Assembly (NCBI RefSeq): GCF_900116645.1
Contig: NZ_FPBO01000004.1
Location: 186,001-250,000, forward strand
Origin: Pseudoduganella namucuonensis
GTDB lineage: Bacteria; Pseudomonadota; Gammaproteobacteria; Burkholderiales; Burkholderiaceae_D
Reading direction: 5' to 3'
DNA length: 64,000 nt
Position numbers and translations under genes: made by a program. Positions 59,833 to 64,000 of this stretch are shown piece by piece. The notes below the pieces were generated by a model. The model saw nothing but the letters and a program-made list of their open reading frames with translations. It was not told the DNA's origin and searched no databases. How positions within the stretch are numbered: the first letter of the stretch is position 1; each line of letters starts with the position of its first letter.

Positions 59833-62784
59833 TCAGGCGGCGGCCAGGGGGCCGGCGTCGCGTGTGGAGAACAGCTTGGTCTCGGACTGGTTGAGGTCCC
59901 CGTTCAGGTACAGGGCCTCGCAGCGGTGGCGCTGGATCTTGCCGCTGGACGTGCGCGGAATGCCGCCGCTGCCGACGAAGAACACGTCGCGCACCGACAG
60001 CTCGTGGGCCTCCGAGATCACCTGCCTGAGCGATCCGGCGGCGCGCTCGAAGCCGATATCGAGCTTGCCGCGCCGTCCCAGTTCAACCATCACCACCAGG
60101 CCCTTGGCGTCGCGCTCCTCCGGATGGAACACGGCCGTGGCCACCTCGCCGTGCTGGCGCAGGCAGGCGGTGATGGTGGCCTCGATGTCGTGCGGGTAGA
60201 AATTGCGGCCGCGGATGATCATCAGCTCCTTGATGCGGCCGGTGACGTACAGGCCGCCCTGGTGCACGAAGCCCAGGTCGCCGGTGCGCATGAAGGGGCC
60301 GCGCCCGGCGCCGGTCATGGCCTGGAAGGTGGCCGCGGTGCCGGCCTCGTTGCCCAGGTAGCCCGAAGCCACGCTCGGACCGGCCACCCAGATCTCGCCC
60401 AGCGCGTCCGCGCCCAGTTCGGCGCACGTTTGCGGATCGACGATGGCCACCTCGTGCCCGGGCACCACCTTGCCGCAGCAGACGATGGGCTGCGATCCGG
60501 CGCCGCCCTCGGGCAGCACGGCCAGTTGGCCCTCCAGCAGTTGCTGGCGGCTGACGTGCACGGTGCGCATGGCGGGTTCGGTGGCGCCGCCGGAAACGAT
60601 CAGGGTCGCCTCCGCGAGGCCGTAGCACGGCTGCAGCACGTCCGCCCGCAGGCCGTACGGCGCGTAGCGCTGCTGGAAGCGCGCGACGGTGTCCGCGTTC
60701 ACGGGTTCGGCGCCGCAGAAGATGGCCCGCAGGCTGGACAGGTCCAGGCCGGCGGGGATGTTTTCCTCGGCGACGCGCACGCACATGTCCAGCGCGAAGT
60801 TGGGCACGGCGGTGGTCTGGATGCGGTGCGTGGCGATCATTTCCAGCCAGCGGGTGGGCCGGTGCAGGAAATGCAGCGGCTGCATGAAGGTGTAGCAGCC
60901 GCCCAGGGCGATGGGCTGCAGCGTCGTGCCTATCAGTCCCATGTCGTGGTACTGGGGCAGCCAGCCGCCCACCGCCGCCCGCTCCGGCAGGCCGCCGCAG
61001 CGCTGGATGGCGCGCTCGTTGGCGATCAGCTGCCCGTGCGTGACGATCACGCCCTTGGGCTGGCCGGTGGAGCCGGACGTGTACTGCAGGAAGGCGCGCG
61101 CGCCGCCGTCGGGCAGGACCACGTCGAACGCCGCCGGCGCGTCGCCGGCGGGCTCGGTCAGGAACAAGACCGCCTGTTCCTCCACGCCGCTGGCCAGGAT
61201 GCCGCTCTTCACGGCGCCCCGCAGCGCTTCGGTGGTGAGCACGGCGGCCGCCTCGCAGTTGGCGATGATGTGGCGCAGCCGCAGGAAATGGTGGCTGTTG
61301 CGCGCGTGGTTGGCCGGCACCGCCACCACGCCGGCGTACAGGCAGCCGAAGAAGGCCACCACGAATTCCAGGCCGGACGGATACAGCATCAGCGCGGCCT
61401 TGCCCTTCAGCCGGCGGGAGTCCAGCATGGCGGCGAAGCGCAGCGCGCGTCCGCGCAGCTGGGCGTAGGTCAGGCGCTGTTCCTTGCGGTCGCCGTCGGC
61501 GAGGAAGACGTAGGCCGCGGCGTCGGCCTGGCTGGCCGCGTAGTGCTCCAGGCAGTGCAGGATGGACGCCGCGCCGTCCAGCGGCAGCGCCGGCGGCGCG
61601 CTGGGCTTGGGACTGATCCTCCTGAGCAGTTCGACCACGCTGCCGAGCGAGGCGACGAAATGCTCGACGTCCCGTTCCGTGGTGGCGTAGCCGATGCTGA
61701 CGCGCATGGTGCTCTTGATCTGTTCCTCGCCCATGCCCATGGCCGACAGCACATGGGACAGCGAGACCGCCTTGTTGTTGCTGCACGCCGAACCGAGCGA
61801 CACCTGGATGCCGTACTTCTGGTCCAGCAGCGCCGCCGCCGCCTCCGCGCGGATGCCGTCCACGCGCAGGCTCAGCGTGTTGGGCGCCACCCTGGCGTCG
61901 TCGGCGGGACCGTTGAAGGCGCAGCCGGGAACGCGTTCCAGCAGGCGCGCGCGCAGCGCGGCGCGCCTGGCGCCGACCTGGCGCTGGTAATGCGGCAGCC
62001 GCTCCTGCGCCTCCTTCGCGGCGGCGCCCATCGAGGCGATCAGCGGGACCGCCTCGGTGCCGCCGCGCAGGCCGCCCTCCTGGCTGCCGCCGTGCAACAG
62101 CGGCTCCAGCGCCACGCCGCGGCGCACATACAGCGCGCCCACGCCCTTCGGGCCGTGGAACTTGTGGGCCGACAGCGACAAGGTGTCGACCTCCAGCTCG
62201 TGCACGTCGACGGCGACCTTGCCTATGCCCTGCACGCCGTCCACGTGGAAATGGATGCCGGTGTGGCGCAGCAGCTCGGCGATCTCGCGCACCGGCTGGA
62301 TGGTGCCCACCTCGTTGTTGACCAGCATGACGGACACCAGATGGGTGTCCGGCCGCAGCGCCGCCTCGACCGCGGCCGCGTCGACCACGCCGTCGCGGCC
62401 CGGCTGCACGCGCGTCACGTCGTAGCGCAGCACGCGCTCCAGGTACTCGGCCACCTGCAGCACCGAGGCGTGTTCGATGGCCGACACGATGACGTGGCCG
62501 GGACGCTCGCCCGACACCAGGCGCTTGCAGATCGCGCCCTTGATGGCCCAGTTGTTGGACTCGGTGCCGCCGGAGGTGAACACCACCTCGTCCGTGTCGG
62601 CGCCCAGCAGGGCCGCCACGTAGACGCGCGCGGCGGCCACCAGGTGCTTGGCGCTCTTGGCCAGCGTGCTGGCGCTGGACGGATTGCCGAACACCGGGGT
62701 GGCGTCGGCCAGCGCGGCGACGGCGCCATGGCACATCGGCGTCGTCGCGTTGTTGTCGAAATAGGCGATGGCGGACATGGTCAT
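59833..62784 (-). CDS. cysteine desulfurase fused to fatty acyl-AMP ligase
   Basis: A 983-residue two-enzyme fusion. Residues 1-390 are a NifS/IscS-type cysteine desulfurase: YFDNNATTPM, GGTESNN, HVDGVQGIGK (PLP Asp and Gln), the PLP lysine Lys208 in SAHKFHGPKG and the persulfide Cys334 in LGSACSNN, so it should be active. Residues about 405-983 are a fatty acyl-AMP ligase: YTSGSTGQPKGV (568-579), the FAAL-specific QYHDMGLIG, CYGLAEATLI, RTGDLGF, GRIKELMIIRGRNFYP and the lysine in RTSSGKIQR. The first part releases sulfur from cysteine; the second activates a fatty acid and loads the ACP. The start overlaps the NifU-like stop (ATGA). I know of no standard pathway that needs both on one chain. 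Confidence 0.9.
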   Translation of the reverse strand: MTMSAIAYFDNNATTPMCHGAVAALADATPVFGNPSSASTLAKSAKHLVAAARVYVAALLGADTDEVVFTSGGTESNNWAIKGAICKRLVSGERPGHVIVSAIEHASVLQVAEYLERVLRYDVTRVQPGRDGVVDAAAVEAALRPDTHLVSVMLVNNEVGTIQPVREIAELLRHTGIHFHVDGVQGIGKVAVDVHELEVDTLSLSAHKFHGPKGVGALYVRRGVALEPLLHGGSQEGGLRGGTEAVPLIASMGAAAKEAQERLPHYQRQVGARRAALRARLLERVPGCAFNGPADDARVAPNTLSLRVDGIRAEAAAALLDQKYGIQVSLGSACSNNKAVSLSHVLSAMGMGEEQIKSTMRVSIGYATTERDVEHFVASLGSVVELLRRISPKPSAPPALPLDGAASILHCLEHYAASQADAAAYVFLADGDRKEQRLTYAQLRGRALRFAAMLDSRRLKGKAALMLYPSGLEFVVAFFGCLYAGVVAVPANHARNSHHFLRLRHIIANCEAAAVLTTEALRGAVKSGILASGVEEQAVLFLTEPAGDAPAAFDVVLPDGGARAFLQYTSGSTGQPKGVIVTHGQLIANERAIQRCGGLPERAAVGGWLPQYHDMGLIGTTLQPIALGGCYTFMQPLHFLHRPTRWLEMIATHRIQTTAVPNFALDMCVRVAEENIPAGLDLSSLRAIFCGAEPVNADTVARFQQRYAPYGLRADVLQPCYGLAEATLIVSGGATEPAMRTVHVSRQQLLEGQLAVLPEGGAGSQPIVCCGKVVPGHEVAIVDPQTCAELGADALGEIWVAGPSVASGYLGNEAGTAATFQAMTGAGRGPFMRTGDLGFVHQGGLYVTGRIKELMIIRGRNFYPHDIEATITACLRQHGEVATAVFHPEERDAKGLVVMVELGRRGKLDIGFERAAGSLRQVISEAHELSVRDVFFVGSGGIPRTSSGKIQRHRCEALYLNGDLNQSETKLFSTRDAGPLAAA

Positions 62785-63149
62785 GCGCTTCCGGCGGCGG
62801 TTTTCTGGTTCAGCTGCTCGAACAGCGCGCGCAGCATTTCCAGGCAGTGGTGCTGGGAGGGCTCCAGCTCGCCCAGCATGGCCGCCATGTCGGCCGGCGC
62901 CGTGGCGCGCGCGGCCGACAGGGGCTTGCCCTCGATGGCGCCGCAGAAGATGTTGCCGGTCGCCAGCGAGGTGGCGCAGCCCCAGGCCTGGTAGCGCGCG
63001 GCGCGCACGGTGCCGCCGTCCAGCCGCAGCTGCACGCGGATGCGGTCGCCGCACACCGGGTTGCCCAGTTCCAGGGTCAGGTCGGCCGCCGCCAGCTCTT
63101 CGGCGTAGCGGGGGCTCGAGAAGTTCTCGACGATGATTTCGTTGAACAT
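62781..63149 (-). CDS. IscU/NifU-like iron-sulfur or sulfur scaffold
   Basis: A 122-residue IscU-type protein beginning MFNEIIVENFSSPRYAEEL. The three cluster-binding cysteines and the conserved Asp are present: Cys33 and Asp35 in NPVCGDR, Cys58 in WGCATSLATG and Cys102 in QHHCLEML with the preceding His. AGGGGA precedes the ATG. It overlaps the cysteine desulfurase-FAAL gene by 4 bp, so the desulfurase domain almost certainly uses it as partner. The absence of iscA, hscAB and fdx nearby argues against the housekeeping isc operon. It may build a cluster for one enzyme of this pathway or pass sulfur on. Confidence 0.88.
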   Translation of the reverse strand: MFNEIIVENFSSPRYAEELAAADLTLELGNPVCGDRIRVQLRLDGGTVRAARYQAWGCATSLATGNIFCGAIEGKPLSAARATAPADMAAMLGELEPSQHHCLEMLRALFEQLNQKTAAGSA

Positions 63150-63160
63150 GATGATCCCCT

Positions 63161-64000
63161 CTAGTTGACGACAGGACATACGGCTTCGTCGGCCTGGCCG
63201 TCCATCTTCTTTTCCAGGTTGACGGCGCAGCAGCCGAACTCCAGCGACGACGGCGCGCGCATGATGTACTCGATGCGCTGGCCGGAGCGGCCGGACCGGC
63301 TGTCGGGGATCAGGGCCACGATGTCCTCCGTCAGGATCATGCCGGGGGTGGCCAGCGCGACCGGGTCCAGGATGCCCAGCACGCCCTTCTGGCCCATCGG
63401 CACTTCCTTGCCCAGGTCGTTGGGATCGCGCACCGAGAAGTGCACATAGGGCGAAACGTGCTTGACCTGGTACTCGTCGTCGATGGCCAGCACGTTGGAC
63501 TCGACCAGCGCGTAGATGTCGCGCACGCCGTTCGGCTCCAGGCCCAGGTATTCCTCGCACATGAGGTTGAATTCGCGGCGCGAGATCATCTGGCCGGTGA
63601 AGCGCTTCCAGCCGCCCAGCGTGATCACGCGGCTGCCCTTGTCCAGCTTGATCTTCCGGCCGGTCTGCTTGAGGAACTGCACCAGGCGGTGGATCAGGAA
63701 CGGCGGCCCGATGATGTGGCGGGTGAAGCCGTTCTCCCAGGCCATCAACTGGGCGATCGCGTCCTCGGGCACGAAGCGCTCCTCCTTCACCATGAAGCGG
63801 TGCGTGTCGAGCAGGCCGGCCAGCATGTTGAGGGCCTTGATCATGCCCATTTCCGGGATTTCCTCGGTGGACGGGCAGATGTAGAGGCCGGCGCCCTTGG
63901 AGATGCCGAGGAACTCGCGGTACATGGCGTAGATGCCGGTGATGGCGGTGTCGAGCGTGTCGCCGCAGCGGCGCGACACGCTGGGGATGCCGCTGGTGCC
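63161..64000 (-). CDS. LuxE-like acyl-protein synthetase, N-terminus cut by window edge
   Basis: The last 279 residues of a LuxE family protein; the start lies right of base 64000. The visible part begins at GTSGIPS, the AMP-binding loop of the family, then runs through GLYICPSTEE, RKIKLDKGSRVITLGGWKRF and GVRDIYALVESN, typical of acyl-protein synthetases. EFGCCAVN near the C-terminus could hold the cysteine that takes the acyl group in LuxE. LuxE proteins activate a fatty acid as acyl-AMP and pass it to an enzyme thioester, usually for a LuxC reductase. It is 11 bp before the NifU-like gene and is the first visible gene of the operon. A LuxC-type reductase may lie beyond the window. Confidence 0.82.
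   Translation of the reverse strand, partial: GTSGIPSVSRRCGDTLDTAITGIYAMYREFLGISKGAGLYICPSTEEIPEMGMIKALNMLAGLLDTHRFMVKEERFVPEDAIAQLMAWENGFTRHIIGPPFLIHRLVQFLKQTGRKIKLDKGSRVITLGGWKRFTGQMISRREFNLMCEEYLGLEPNGVRDIYALVESNVLAIDDEYQVKHVSPYVHFSVRDPNDLGKEVPMGQKGVLGILDPVALATPGMILTEDIVALIPDSRSGRSGQRIEYIMRAPSSLEFGCCAVNLEKKMDGQADEAVCPVVN

Noticed and set aside
1..64000. CRISPR array, tRNA/rRNA, prophage or intact insertion sequence
   Set aside because: No regularly spaced direct repeats, cloverleaf-like sequence, phage structural gene or transposase frame was seen on reading both strands.

Overview
The window is a 64 kb piece of a high-GC betaproteobacterial chromosome. The gene types fit an Oxalobacteraceae genome (Massilia/Duganella-like): very large TonB-dependent receptors, a PEP-CTERM protein beside a PrsT-type TPR lipoprotein, many c-di-GMP enzymes, and a plant-polysaccharide utilisation locus. 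This placement is inference from gene content; no rRNA or marker gene is present. No tRNA, CRISPR array, intact insertion sequence or prophage was seen.

Layout, left to right. (1) 1-4.8 kb: a minus-strand group (alpha/beta hydrolase, DUF2164, SDR, diguanylate cyclase), then a LysR regulator divergent from homogentisate dioxygenase hmgA, with a 16-bp dyad between them. (2) 4.9-13.4 kb: a PEP-CTERM protein with a good RpoN-type promoter, a divergent prsT-like lipoprotein coupled to a periplasmic binding protein, and a 1238-aa TonB receptor. (3) 13.4-31.9 kb: a minus-strand biosynthetic cluster. It holds a degenerate adenylation protein, a 2551-aa FAS/PKS-like protein (tandem flavin reductase domains, KS, AT, ACP, KR), a type III PKS-like enzyme, a dehydratase-phosphopantetheinyl transferase fusion, a MacB/Lol-type ABC exporter, a LolA-like protein, an outer-membrane barrel, a glycosyltransferase and an aminotransferase. 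Together these look able to build a fatty acyl chain, pass it to a type III PKS, perhaps glycosylate the product, and move it to the outer membrane. (4) 32.2-46.3 kb: a xyloglucan utilisation locus (GH3, GH31, GH35, TonB receptor, GH95, SGNH esterase) with LacI-type operators at two promoters.

(5) 46.5-53.9 kb: garR and garL, an orphan flagellin followed by a perfect 35-bp-arm palindrome, an ornithine-cyclodeaminase family reductase, a ThuA-like protein, a MEDS-GGDEF-EAL protein, and a CadR/PbrR-like MerR regulator with its own 20-bp-spacer promoter. (6) 53.9 kb to the right edge: a second minus-strand biosynthesis/export operon. Its genes are a LuxE-like acyl-protein synthetase (cut by the window), an IscU/NifU-like scaffold, a cysteine desulfurase fused in one chain to a fatty acyl-AMP ligase, an acyl carrier protein, a flavoprotein monooxygenase, an RND (MMPL) exporter fused to a LolA-like domain, and a DUF1302-like outer-membrane protein.

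The strongest candidate for an undescribed system is region 6. It physically joins a sulfur-mobilising enzyme to fatty-acid activation and adds a dedicated scaffold, carrier and exporter. Region 3 is second, for its domain order and an internal start site. Both clusters pair an inner-membrane pump with a LolA-like periplasmic protein and an outer-membrane barrel, which suggests two lipid-like products sent to the cell surface.
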